Shown here in pieces: positions 37,708 to 48,479 of a DNA stretch of 64,000 nt; the first letter of the stretch is position 1, and the number at the start of each line of letters is the position of its first letter. The DNA comes from Acidobacteriota bacterium (lineage in GTDB: Bacteria; Acidobacteriota; Terriglobia; Bryobacterales; Bryobacteraceae): assembly GCA_017304135.1 (NCBI GenBank), contig JAFLBB010000010.1, positions 1 through 64,000 on the forward strand, given 5' to 3'. A model generated the notes under the pieces. The model made no database searches and was not told where the DNA came from. It saw nothing but the letters and a program-made list of their open reading frames with translations. Position numbers and translations under genes: made by a program.

Positions 37708-39737
37708 CGTTTCCCGCACGCGCCGCACTGGCGGCTGCACTCGCCCTTCCTCTGTTTGCGCAAGCCCCCGCTCCGCTACGCGGCTATCCGGCGGCGCGCG
37801 TCACCGAACAACATGCGCTCGAAGCCAAGGCCCGCGCCCTGCCTGACCCGGTGCGCGCGCGCCAATACCTGGAAGCGATGGCCGCCGACCCGCACCACGC
37901 GGGTTCGGAGGCATCAAAGAAGGTTGCGCAGTACGCGGCGAACCTGATGCGCTCGTGGGGGCTGGAGACGCGTATCGAAGAGTTTGAAGCGCTGCTTCCC
38001 TACCCCACTTCGCGGCGGCTGGAGTTGCTTGGCCCGGCGCCTTACACGGCGCGGCTGTTTGAGCCCTTTCTCAAAGACGACCCCGATTCGACCGACACCA
38101 ACCAACTGCCCACTTACAACGCTTACTCAGCGACGGGCGACGTGACGAGTGAACTTGTCTATGTCAACTTCGGCATTCCGGCCGATTATGAGCAGTTGAA
38201 CAAGCTCGGCATCAGCGTGAAAGGCAAGATCGTAATTGCCCGCTACGGCCGTTCCTGGCGCGGCACGAAAGCCAAGACGGCGCAGGAGAACGGGGCGATT
38301 GGGTGCATCATTTATTCCGACCCGCACGAGGACGGCTACTTCCAGGGCGACGCTTTCCCGAAGGGCCCGTGGCGTCCGGCTGAGAGCGCGCAGCGCGGCA
38401 GCATCATGGACATGCCGGTGTATGTGGGCGATCCGCTGTCGCCGGGGTGGGCCAGCGAGAAGGGCGCGCGCAAGCTCGACCGTGCCGAGGCGGCGACGAT
38501 CATGAAGATCCCGGTGCTGCCCATCAGCTACGCCGACGCACGGCCGTTTCTCGAAGCCTTGCAAGGTCCGGTGGCTCCGGTGGAGTGGCGCGGCGCGCTG
38601 CCGCTCACCTATCACATTGGGCCGAGCGCGGCGCGGGTGCGGCTGGCGGTGGATTTCGATTGGACGACGAAGCCGCTCTACAACGTAATCGCCACCATTG
38701 CCGGCTCGGAGCGGCCGGATGAATGGGTGATCTACGGCAACCATCACGACGCCTGGGTGAACGGCGCGGCCGATCCGGTAAGCGGCGCGGCGGCGCTGCT
38801 GGAGACGGCGCGCTCGCTGGGCGAACTGGTGAAGACGGGCTGGAAACCGAAGCGCACGATCAAGCTGGCGCTGTGGGATGGCGAGGAGTTTGGACTGCTC
38901 GGTTCCACGGAATGGGTGGAGAAGCATCGCGACGAGCTAAAGAAGAAGACCGCGCTCTACATCAACACGGACGCCAATACGGGCGGCCGGTTTGGCGTGG
39001 GCGGGTCAGGCACGCTGGAGGCGTTTTTCGCCGAGGTGATGCGCGACGCGCTGGAGGCCAAGGACCGGCCGGAGAAGAGCGAACTAGGCCCGCTGGGCGC
39101 GGGCTCCGACTATGTCGCCTTCGTGCATCACGCCGGCATTGCGAGCCTGAACATGGGCTTTGGCGGGGCGGGCGGCTCGGGCACGTATCACTCCATCTAC
39201 GATTCGACGGCCTGGTTCCTGGCGCACATGGATAAGGACTTTGTCGCTTCGCGCAAGCTGAGCCAGGTGACGGCGACGGCGCTGCTGCGGGCGAGCGAAT
39301 CGCCGGTTGTGCCAGTAGGCTTCGCGGCCGTGGAGCGCAATGTGCGGCAGTGGATCACGGGAGCCAAGGACAAGCTGGACATTGCGCCGGTGATTGCGGA
39401 GCTCGACAAGCTGGCGCCGCTGGCGGCTGCTTATGAGAAGGCTCTGGCGGCGAACTCGAATCTGAGCGGGGCGAAGCTGGCCCGCTTGAACGCGCTGCTG
39501 ATCGGCGCCGAGCAGGCGCTGACGCGGCCGCGCGGATTGCCGCAGCGCGAGTGGTACAAGAACCAGATGTCGGCGCCAGGGCTTTACACCGGCTATGGTT
39601 CGGTGACGCTGCCGGCGGTGAACGAATCGCTGCAACTGGGCCGCATGAATGAAGCCCAGGCGGGCATTGCCGAGCTCACGGCGTCGCTGGCGGCCTTCCG
39701 CTCGGTGGCGCAACAGGCGGTTGAACTGCTGCTGTAG
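37704..39737 (+). CDS. M28-family zinc peptidase, glutamate carboxypeptidase II-like
   Basis: A 677-aa exported metallopeptidase with the three-domain layout of glutamate carboxypeptidase II (PSMA-like). A signal peptide (ARAALAAALALPLFAQAPAP) precedes a protease-associated domain region and the M28 catalytic domain. Zinc ligands are in YGNHHDAWVNGAADP (His and Asp), LWDGEEFGLLGSTEW (Glu pair), and a later GSGTYHSIYDSTAW (His). The ending is a transferrin-receptor-like dimerisation domain. It would remove C-terminal glutamate-like residues from peptides in the periplasm. Overlaps the DsbD-like gene by four bases; it precedes the dipeptide epimerase, which suggests peptide use. Confidence 0.9.
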   Translation: MTFPARAALAAALALPLFAQAPAPLRGYPAARVTEQHALEAKARALPDPVRARQYLEAMAADPHHAGSEASKKVAQYAANLMRSWGLETRIEEFEALLPYPTSRRLELLGPAPYTARLFEPFLKDDPDSTDTNQLPTYNAYSATGDVTSELVYVNFGIPADYEQLNKLGISVKGKIVIARYGRSWRGTKAKTAQENGAIGCIIYSDPHEDGYFQGDAFPKGPWRPAESAQRGSIMDMPVYVGDPLSPGWASEKGARKLDRAEAATIMKIPVLPISYADARPFLEALQGPVAPVEWRGALPLTYHIGPSAARVRLAVDFDWTTKPLYNVIATIAGSERPDEWVIYGNHHDAWVNGAADPVSGAAALLETARSLGELVKTGWKPKRTIKLALWDGEEFGLLGSTEWVEKHRDELKKKTALYINTDANTGGRFGVGGSGTLEAFFAEVMRDALEAKDRPEKSELGPLGAGSDYVAFVHHAGIASLNMGFGGAGGSGTYHSIYDSTAWFLAHMDKDFVASRKLSQVTATALLRASESPVVPVGFAAVERNVRQWITGAKDKLDIAPVIAELDKLAPLAAAYEKALAANSNLSGAKLARLNALLIGAEQALTRPRGLPQREWYKNQMSAPGLYTGYGSVTLPAVNESLQLGRMNEAQAGIAELTASLAAFRSVAQQAVELLL

Positions 39738-39775
39738 GCGGGTGGGGACGCGCGCGGCGCGTTACCATCGCAGGT

Positions 39776-40897
39776 ATGGACCGCGCAGATATCGACCGCC
39801 GCTGTTTCTTCGGTGCGATGGCGGGAGCCGCCGGGGCTGCCTTGGCCGCGCCCCACGCCGCATCGGCCGCGCCCAACGCCCCCATCGCGCGCCCAATGCG
39901 CCTCTTCCTGCGCCACACCTGGACGACCACGATGTCGTCCAGCGATTACCGCGACACGATCCTCTACACGCTGCATCATGGCGGCGTTGAGGCACACGGC
40001 GAGGGCGCGCCCATTATTCGCTATCACGAGTCGGCTGAGAGCGGCTGCGAGGCCATCAACACGAAGCTTGGCCAGAACTTCTTTCTCGACTTTCCGCCCG
40101 AGCAATTCGACAAAACACTGCGCGAGGTGAACCGGCGCATTCCCGGCGAATGGGCGGCCAAGGCCGCCGTGGCCGCCGCCGTGCTGGATTGGAACGGCAA
40201 GCGGCTTGGCGTGCCTGTGTACCGCCTCTTCGGGCTTGACCCCACCGAGGGCCCGCTGACCACTTTCTCCATCGGCATCGACACGCCGGAGAAGACGCGC
40301 GAGAAGGTGCGCGAGGCGGCGCCATATCCGGTGTTGAAGATCAAGGTTGGGCTCGACAGCGACGAAGCCACGATCAACGCCGTGCGCGCCGAAACGAAAA
40401 AGCCGCTGCGCGTGGACGCCAACGAGGGCTGGAAGACAAAGGAAGAAGCGCTCGAAAAGATCCAATGGCTGGAGACGCAGGGCGTGGAGTTGATCGAGCA
40501 GCCGCTGCCGGCGGCGCAACTGGCCGATATGGACTGGCTGCGGCAACGTGTGAAGATCCCCGTCTTCGCCGACGAAGCCTGTTTGCAGGCGGCCGATGTG
40601 GCTAAGCTCGCGCCCTATTGCGACGGCGTGAACATCAAGCTCGACAAGTGCGGCGGCGTTCTGGAGGCGTACCGCATGATCCAGACGGCGCGCACGCTGG
40701 GGCTGAAGGTGATGGCCGGCTGCATGGTGTCGAGTTCGCTGGCCATCACCGCGGCCGCGCAACTTGCTCCGCTGCTTGACTACGCCGACCTGGACGGCAA
40801 CCTGCTGCTGCGCGAGGACCCGTTCACGGGCGTGAAGGTGGTGGATGGCCGGCTTGTGCTGCCGGACAAACCGGGGCTGGGAGTCAGCAAGGCATGA
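39776..40897 (+). CDS. Exported dipeptide epimerase-like enolase-superfamily enzyme
   Basis: A 373-aa mandelate racemase/muconate lactonizing-type enzyme. Catalytic parts of the dipeptide (L-Ala-D/L-Glu) epimerase group are visible: PVLKIKVGLDS (KxK with catalytic Lys), RVDANEGW (metal Asp), VELIEQPLP (metal Glu), PVFADEAC (metal Asp), NIKLDKCGG (second catalytic Lys). The N-terminus DRADIDRRCFFGAMAGAAG looks like a Tat signal, unusual because such epimerases are normally cytoplasmic. It may epimerise peptidoglycan-derived dipeptides outside the cytoplasm. Starts 39 bp after the M28 peptidase; overlaps the next gene by four bases. Confidence 0.82.
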   Translation: MDRADIDRRCFFGAMAGAAGAALAAPHAASAAPNAPIARPMRLFLRHTWTTTMSSSDYRDTILYTLHHGGVEAHGEGAPIIRYHESAESGCEAINTKLGQNFFLDFPPEQFDKTLREVNRRIPGEWAAKAAVAAAVLDWNGKRLGVPVYRLFGLDPTEGPLTTFSIGIDTPEKTREKVREAAPYPVLKIKVGLDSDEATINAVRAETKKPLRVDANEGWKTKEEALEKIQWLETQGVELIEQPLPAAQLADMDWLRQRVKIPVFADEACLQAADVAKLAPYCDGVNIKLDKCGGVLEAYRMIQTARTLGLKVMAGCMVSSSLAITAAAQLAPLLDYADLDGNLLLREDPFTGVKVVDGRLVLPDKPGLGVSKA

Positions 40898-41358
40898 GGC
40901 GCCGGCTGCCGTTGCTCGCCGCTCTGGTTGCGTTGGCCGCGCTGGCTCTGCCGTTGGGGGCCGAGTTCCATCGCATCCGCATCACCTACACGCCGACGGG
41001 GTGCGTCGATTGCCCGCGTTCGCTGGAGGGGCGGTTGAAGAAGACGCGCGGGGTGGAAGAGGTGAAGCTCGATCCCGAAGGTGAGGTGGTCATTCGGCTG
41101 GCGCCGGGCAACCGGGAGCGGCTGGAGTTGATCCGCGACTTCATTGAGCAGGGCGGCGAGCGCATCCAGACGATCGAAGTGGAGGCCAGCGGGGCGTTGG
41201 AACGCGAGGGGGAGGACTTTGTGTTCGTGCTCGCCGGGCTGGAGACGCGCTATCCGGTGATTGGCGCGAAAGCACCCGCCGCGAGGGTGCGCATCCAGGC
41301 TCACACAAGCAGCGCCCGTCCGCTTGCGTTTACCATCGACAGGACCGCCGCCGAATAA
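40894..41358 (+). CDS. Exported heavy-metal-associated (HMA)-like domain protein
   Basis: A 154-aa protein with signal peptide (LLAALVALAALALPLGAEF). Residues ~27-85 resemble a heavy-metal-associated domain: ITYTPTGCVDCPRSLEG has the CxxC pair, followed by LKKTRGVEEVKLDPEGEVVI, the typical helix-strand pattern. The rest is a beta-rich tail with no recognised family. It may bind copper or another soft metal in the periplasm. It overlaps the epimerase gene by four bases, and dnaG starts directly after its stop (TAAATG), so it is inserted in a housekeeping operon. Function is inferred only from the CxxC-containing fold. Confidence 0.65.
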   Translation: MRRRLPLLAALVALAALALPLGAEFHRIRITYTPTGCVDCPRSLEGRLKKTRGVEEVKLDPEGEVVIRLAPGNRERLELIRDFIEQGGERIQTIEVEASGALEREGEDFVFVLAGLETRYPVIGAKAPAARVRIQAHTSSARPLAFTIDRTAAE

Positions 41359-43092
41359 ATGGACTTTGCCAGCCAGTTGAAAGCCTCGATCGACATTGTT
41401 CGTGTCGTGGGTGAATACGTGCGGCTGCAGAAGGCGGGCCCGAATTCGTATAAAGGCCTGTGCCCGTTTCACACGGAGAAGACACCCTCGTTCCACGTGC
41501 GGCCGACGCACCAGTGGTTCCACTGCTTCGGGTGCGGCAAGAAGGGCTCGGCGATCGACTTCGTGATGGAGATCGAAGCGTTGAGCTTTTGGGAAGCTTG
41601 CGTGCAGTTGGCTGAGCGCTACGGCATCCCGCTGCCCAAGCGCAATGAGCCGTCGGACGCCGAGACGAAGAAGCGGGCCGGAGCGTATGAGGCGCAGGAG
41701 ATCGCGCAAAAGGCCTACCGCGCGGCGTATCAGTCGCAGGCGGGAGAACAGGCACGGGCGTATGTGGCGCGGCGCGGCGTGAGCGCAGAATTGCAGGAGG
41801 AGTTCGGGCTGGGCTACGCGGCGGGGAATAACCTCATCACGCGGGCGCTGGAGAAAGCCGGCTTTTCGCCGCAGCAGATGGAGGACAGCGGCCTGGCGCT
41901 GCCCAGCCAGCATGGCCCGGGGTTCTATGACCGTTTCCGCAACCGCCTCATGTTTCCGCTGCACAGCGAGACTGGCAAGCTGATCGCCTTTGCCGGACGC
42001 GCGCTGGCCGAGGGCGATGAGCCGAAGTACATGAACTCGCCGGAGACGGCCATCTACCGCAAGAGCTCTGTGCTCTACAACCTCCACCGGGCGCGGAAGC
42101 CGATTCGCGATAAGGGGTACTCGATCCTCGTCGAGGGTTACATGGATGTCATCGGGTTGCATGGGGCGGGCTTTCAGAACGCGATTGCCCCATGTGGCAC
42201 GGCGTTCACGACGAGCCAGGTGCAGATGCTGCACAGGCATTCGGAAAACGTGGTGGTGAACTTCGATCCGGACAAAGCCGGCATCGCCGCCGCCGAACGG
42301 GCCATCCAACTGCTGCTGGATGAGAGCATGCGTATCAAGGTGCTGGAGTTGGAGGGTGGTCTGGACCCGGATGAGTTTGTGAACGCGAATGGCGCGGAGG
42401 CGTATGTGGAGGCGATCCGCCGCGCGCCGCGGTACTTCCACTGGCTGGCCGGGCGGGCGCGTTCGAAGTTCGATATGACTTCGGGCGAAGGCCGCATGGC
42501 GGGGCTGCAGTTTTTGATTCCCGCCATCCAGCGCATCCCCGACAAGCTGGAGCGCGCCGCCATCGCCGAGGACGTGGCCGCCTATCTCGGTGTCGACCGT
42601 TCGCTGGTGCTGGACCAGTTCCGCAAGATGGCCGTTTCGCGCGCCACGCCGGCGCCGCCGCCACCGCCGGAAGCGGGCATTCCGGCCAATGAACGTCTGC
42701 TGCTGCGCTGCCTGCTGCGCTCAGCCGAGGTGCGTGACCAATTGTGCGAACGGCTGGCCGTGCTGGTGGAGGAGCAGCCTCCGCGGGCGGCGGCGATTTT
42801 CCGGGCGATTCTGGCCGCCGGAGAGCCGTTGGACTTCGCCGCCGTCGAATCGAGGCTCTCGGATTCCGACCGCACCCTGCTGACGCGGCTCGCTTTTGCC
42901 GATGAGATGGAGCACGAGGATTTGGACCTGAGCCAGGCGCAGGCCTGTTTGTCGCGTATGGAAGCATCGGGCCAGGAATCGCAGCGCACGCGGTTGAAGC
43001 AGCGCATCCGGGAGGCCGAGCGCGAGGGACGGCTGGAGGAGGCCATGGCGTTGATGGAGGAGTTGAATCGGAGCGCGCGCTCCGCGGGCTGA
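41359..43092 (+). CDS. dnaG: DNA primase
   Basis: A 577-aa cytoplasmic primase that makes RNA primers for replication. The zinc-binding N-domain is CPFHTEKTPSFHVRPTHQWF with HCFGCGKKGSAIDFVMEIE. The TOPRIM part includes FAGRALAEGDEPKYMNSPET, ILVEGYMDVIGLHGAGF and VVNFDPDKAGIAAAERAI. The C-terminal helicase-binding domain is less conserved. Start ATG touches the previous stop. rpoD follows 149 bp later, the macromolecular synthesis order dnaG-rpoD. Confidence 0.97.
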   Translation: MDFASQLKASIDIVRVVGEYVRLQKAGPNSYKGLCPFHTEKTPSFHVRPTHQWFHCFGCGKKGSAIDFVMEIEALSFWEACVQLAERYGIPLPKRNEPSDAETKKRAGAYEAQEIAQKAYRAAYQSQAGEQARAYVARRGVSAELQEEFGLGYAAGNNLITRALEKAGFSPQQMEDSGLALPSQHGPGFYDRFRNRLMFPLHSETGKLIAFAGRALAEGDEPKYMNSPETAIYRKSSVLYNLHRARKPIRDKGYSILVEGYMDVIGLHGAGFQNAIAPCGTAFTTSQVQMLHRHSENVVVNFDPDKAGIAAAERAIQLLLDESMRIKVLELEGGLDPDEFVNANGAEAYVEAIRRAPRYFHWLAGRARSKFDMTSGEGRMAGLQFLIPAIQRIPDKLERAAIAEDVAAYLGVDRSLVLDQFRKMAVSRATPAPPPPPEAGIPANERLLLRCLLRSAEVRDQLCERLAVLVEEQPPRAAAIFRAILAAGEPLDFAAVESRLSDSDRTLLTRLAFADEMEHEDLDLSQAQACLSRMEASGQESQRTRLKQRIREAEREGRLEEAMALMEELNRSARSAG

Positions 43093-43241
43093 CCCCCGCC
43101 CGTGCGGCCTCGTGCGGTGTGCTTGAATAGGAAGGAAGGTTTGGGGCGTTGTGATGAGATCGGTGGAATGCAGAGGTGTTGGGCGGGCCCGTCCATTGCT
43201 CCTAGGAGCGGCTGGGCCAAGGCCACGGTAAGGGAACCCTG

Positions 43242-44861
<1,620 letters not shown>

Positions 44862-45548
44862 AGGCGCCGCACCGCCTCCAGGCTGGCCTCGGGCACGAGG
44901 TGTTCCCACGGCTTGCCGTCGCGCATGTGCTGGCGGACCTGAGTGGAGCTGACCTCGTGGAAGTCACCCGAAAGCGCCAGCGGCTCAATGCCGTGGGCGA
45001 GGTGGGGAGGAGCCGCGAACTCGCCTTGCCGCGCGGCCACCAGCAGACGGTATTCGAGCAACTGCTCGGCCATGGGGGGGAGTCCCTCGTACGGCCAGTT
45101 CACGATGCGCTCGGCCGCATCGCGTCCGCACAGCAGGCACACCTCGACGCCGGGAACGATGCACCGCAGTTCGCGCGCCATGTCGAGAAACAGCCCGCCT
45201 TCACTGACGGCCGCGGCGATGGCGCCGCCGACGAGGGGACGCAGCAGGTCGAGCCGCGCCGCAAGACCGACATCGCCGTAGTCCTTATGCGGGAAGGTCC
45301 GCGGCAGCACGGCGATGGCTGCATCGCAGCGGCCGAGCGCCGCCCGCAGCAGCGCCTCATGGGCCCGCGTGGGGGGATGGAAGGCGGCGGGCAAAAGTGC
45401 CACGGCGCGAACGTCCGGCGAAAGTGCGCCGATGATCTCCACACGTTGAAGATAGCAGGGGCCGGCGCGGGAACGGGCAGCGGCCGTCGCGGAGAAAGGC
45501 TTGCGGCGGTCGCCTGTGTTGGCGAGTAGCGCGTAACCACGGGCTCCG

Positions 45549-45577
45549 TTGGGAACGCCTGTAAGCCGTGGTATAGT
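45549..45577 (+). promoter_or_regulatory. Sigma-70-type promoter of the molybdenum hydroxylase operon
   Basis: TTGGGA (45549-45554), 17-bp spacer, TATAGT (45572-45577). Transcription would begin near 45584, giving a ~78-base leader before the GTG start. Confidence 0.6.
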
Positions 45578-45661
45578 TTCATCGTTACCAGCGTCTTTTC
45601 TGAGGAGCATTGAGCCGATTGCTCTGGCAAAACCTCTTTTCAAATGCAAGGAGAGTGTGGC

Positions 45662-46330
45662 GTGAGTTCTACAACAAAGCCTGACCACGAACTCCAGCCC
45701 GCAACCTCGTCCGGCGTGTCGCGCCGCGGTTTTCTGGGAACCGCCAGCGCAACGGCCGGAGCCGTGGGGAGTGGACTTCTGGAGCAAAGCGCACAAGCCG
45801 CCCCGCCCGCAGGGGTGATGGGGCCCGGGGAGACAGAGATCACCCTGACCATCAACGGCAAGGCCACGAAGGTGAAGGTCGAGACGCGCACGACGCTGCT
45901 CGATGCCTGCCGCGAACGACTGGAGATCACCGGCGCCAAACGTGTGTGCGACCGCGGCACCTGCGGCGCCTGCACGATGATCGTGAACGGCAAGACGGTA
46001 TATGGCTGCACCACGCTCGCCGTTGACAATGTCGGCAAGAAGATTGAGACCATCGAGAACCTGACGGCCGGCGCCAAGCCGCACCCAATCGTTCCCGCGT
46101 TTTCCAACAACGATGCCCTGCAGTGCGGCTATTGCACGCCGGGCATGGTGATGGCCTCCAAGGGCCTGCTGGACCGCACGCCGAACCCAACCTATGACCA
46201 GGTGAAAGCTGGACTCGGCGGTAACCTGTGCCGCTGCGGCACCTACGTCGGCATCCGCAAGGCCGTGCTCGAAGCGGCCAAGGAACTGCGCGCCTCCGGT
46301 GGGCGCAAGAGTGGAGGAAGCAATGCCTAA
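45662..46330 (+). CDS. 2Fe-2S subunit of a xanthine dehydrogenase-family molybdenum hydroxylase
   Basis: A 222-aa protein. A Tat signal (SRRGFLGTASATAGAVGSGL) precedes the ferredoxin-like domain (ITLTINGKATKVKVETRTTL, then KRVCDRGTCGACTMIVNGKT with four Cys) and the second 2Fe-2S helical domain (LQCGYCTPGMVMASKGLL and GNLCRCGTYVGIRKAV). The GTG at 45662 has GGAG eight bases upstream, better than ATG 45644. It starts a three-gene operon like the periplasmic PaoABC (aldehyde oxidoreductase) system, where only this subunit has the Tat signal and carries its partners across the membrane. Substrate unknown. Confidence 0.93.
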   Translation: MSSTTKPDHELQPATSSGVSRRGFLGTASATAGAVGSGLLEQSAQAAPPAGVMGPGETEITLTINGKATKVKVETRTTLLDACRERLEITGAKRVCDRGTCGACTMIVNGKTVYGCTTLAVDNVGKKIETIENLTAGAKPHPIVPAFSNNDALQCGYCTPGMVMASKGLLDRTPNPTYDQVKAGLGGNLCRCGTYVGIRKAVLEAAKELRASGGRKSGGSNA

Positions 46331-48479
46331 TTACAGCTATCCCCCGATGGAACAGCGCCGCGTGATGGGCAAGCGCATCACGCGCCTCGATGGCATGGAG
46401 AAGGCCGCGGGCAAGGCTAAGTACAACTCCGATGTGCGGCCGAAGGGCACCATTCACGCCGTCGGCGTGTTCAGCCCGCATGCCCACGCCCGCGTGAAGT
46501 CGGTGGACACCTCGGCCGCGCAGCAGGCGCCGGGCTTTGCCGCCGTGAGCGTGGTTGCCGCGCCGGGAGCGGAGGTGAACTGGGCGGGGCAGGAAATCGC
46601 CTTCGTCGCCGCGCAGACCGAAGAGCAGGCCCGCGATTGCGCGCGGCTGATCAAAGTGGAGTACGAGGCATTGCCGCACCTGGTGCGGGAAGAGAACCTG
46701 GCCAAAGCCGGTTCACGCGGCAAGCCCGCGGGCGAACAGGTGACCGGTGATCCGGAGGCCGCCTTCTCCGCTGCGGGCGCGGTGACGCACGAAGCCGAGT
46801 ACGGCATTCCCGTCATCACGCACTGCTGCCTGGAACCGCATGGCCAGATTGTGGCCTGGGACGGGGCGGCCAACAAGATCGAATACTGGCCTTCAACGCA
46901 GGCCATCTCAGCCGTCGGCGGCGATCTGGCCAAGCAACTGGAACTGCCCGCCACCCAAGTGCACTCGCATCAGGACCACATCGGCGGCGGCTTTGGCTCG
47001 AAGTTCCAGTCGGACCTGTGGGGCGCGCACGCAGCCAAGCTATCCAAGATGGCCGGCGGCAAGCCTGTGAAGCTCTACCTGGAACGGCGCGAGGAGTTGA
47101 CCATCGCCGGCGTGAGACCGTCGGTGTTCGGCAAGGTGAAGCTGTCGGCCAGTGCGAGCGGGGAGATGACGGGCTGGGATTCCACCACCTGGATGACGGG
47201 CGGGTTTGCCGGCGGCGGTTTGAACGCCGACCTGCTGCCCTACGTCTTCCGCAATGTGGCCAACCGCCGCATCAATCACACAGCGGTGTCGACCAACAAC
47301 GGCGCTTCGCGCGCCTGGCGCGCGCCGAACCATCCGCAGGTCTGCTACATCACCTGCGCGGCCATGGAGGACCTGGCCGCGAAGTTGAAGATGGACCCGA
47401 TGGAGTTCTTCCTGAAGAACCTCGACAAGACGCCGCGCGCGGATACGTACAAAGCCCAGATTCTGAAAGCCGCCGAGATGATCGCGTGGAAACAGAACTG
47501 GAAGCCGCGCGGCTCCTCCACGGGAACCGTGAAGCGCGGCCTCGGCCTCGCACTCGGCACCTGGGGCGGCGCGGGCCATGCTTCGCGCTGCCGCACGACG
47601 ATCAACCCCGATGGCTCAGTGCTGATCGAAATCGGCTCGCAGGATCTCGGCACCGGCACGCGCACGATCATCACGCAAGTGGTGGCCGAAACGCTTGGGC
47701 TGCCGATGGGCGGCATCACCCTGAAGCTAGGAGACAACAACTACCCGGCCTCGGGCGCCTCGGGCGGATCGACCACGGTGGGCGGCGTCAGCGCCTCGTC
47801 GCGGAAGGCTTCGGTGGACGCGCTGGATAAGCTGTTCGCCGCGGTAGCTCCTGCGCTTGGCGTTCCAGCCGACCAGTTGGAAGCGGTCGACTCGAAGATC
47901 CAGGTGAAGGGCAATGCGGCCAAATCGATGACCTGGAAAGCGGCCTGCGCCAAACTGGGCGTGAGCGCCATTATCGCGGAAAACGCCAACGATCCGCGCA
48001 ACCCCGGCGGACTTACCACGGGCGGCGTCGGCGGCTGCCAGATGGCCGATGTTTCGGTGGACACCGAGACCGGCATCGTGAAGATCAACAAAGTCGTCGC
48101 CGTACAGGACGTCGGCCTGGTGATCAACCCGAAGACCTCCGACAGCCAGGTGTACGGCGGCGTCATCATGGGCATCTGCGCGGCGCTGATGGAAGAGCGC
48201 GTCATGGATGAAATGACGGGCCGCTTCCTGAACGCCGACATGGAGTTCTACAAGCTGGCCGGCGCTGGTGATATCGGGGAAATCGAAGTCCACATGGACA
48301 TCACCCCCGACCATGACAAGCGCGGCGTGATCGGCATCGGCGAGCCGGCCACGGTGCCCACCATCGCCTGCATCGCCAACGCCGTGGCCAACGCCATCGG
48401 CGTGCGCGTGCCGGTGCTGCCGCTCACTCCCAAGAACGTTTTGAATGCGCTGCACAACACGACAAGGAGGTTGGCCTAA
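46323..48479 (+). CDS. Molybdopterin-binding catalytic subunit of a xanthine dehydrogenase-family enzyme
   Basis: A 718-aa catalytic subunit. ATG 46323 has GGAGG five bases upstream and overlaps the 2Fe-2S gene by 8 bp. Family features: RITRLDGMEKAAGKAKYNSD at the N-terminus, HQDHIGGGFGSKFQ, the pterin contact region GSQDLGTGTRTI, and VIGIGEPATVPTIACIANAV with the catalytic Glu near the C-terminus. It hydroxylates an aldehyde or heterocyclic substrate using water. The active-site residues that decide between carbon monoxide dehydrogenase and aldehyde oxidase (for example a Cys loop) were not seen, so it is not a CO dehydrogenase by this evidence. No signal peptide; probably exported with the Tat-bearing small subunit. 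Confidence 0.92.
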   Translation: MPNYSYPPMEQRRVMGKRITRLDGMEKAAGKAKYNSDVRPKGTIHAVGVFSPHAHARVKSVDTSAAQQAPGFAAVSVVAAPGAEVNWAGQEIAFVAAQTEEQARDCARLIKVEYEALPHLVREENLAKAGSRGKPAGEQVTGDPEAAFSAAGAVTHEAEYGIPVITHCCLEPHGQIVAWDGAANKIEYWPSTQAISAVGGDLAKQLELPATQVHSHQDHIGGGFGSKFQSDLWGAHAAKLSKMAGGKPVKLYLERREELTIAGVRPSVFGKVKLSASASGEMTGWDSTTWMTGGFAGGGLNADLLPYVFRNVANRRINHTAVSTNNGASRAWRAPNHPQVCYITCAAMEDLAAKLKMDPMEFFLKNLDKTPRADTYKAQILKAAEMIAWKQNWKPRGSSTGTVKRGLGLALGTWGGAGHASRCRTTINPDGSVLIEIGSQDLGTGTRTIITQVVAETLGLPMGGITLKLGDNNYPASGASGGSTTVGGVSASSRKASVDALDKLFAAVAPALGVPADQLEAVDSKIQVKGNAAKSMTWKAACAKLGVSAIIAENANDPRNPGGLTTGGVGGCQMADVSVDTETGIVKINKVVAVQDVGLVINPKTSDSQVYGGVIMGICAALMEERVMDEMTGRFLNADMEFYKLAGAGDIGEIEVHMDITPDHDKRGVIGIGEPATVPTIACIANAVANAIGVRVPVLPLTPKNVLNALHNTTRRLA

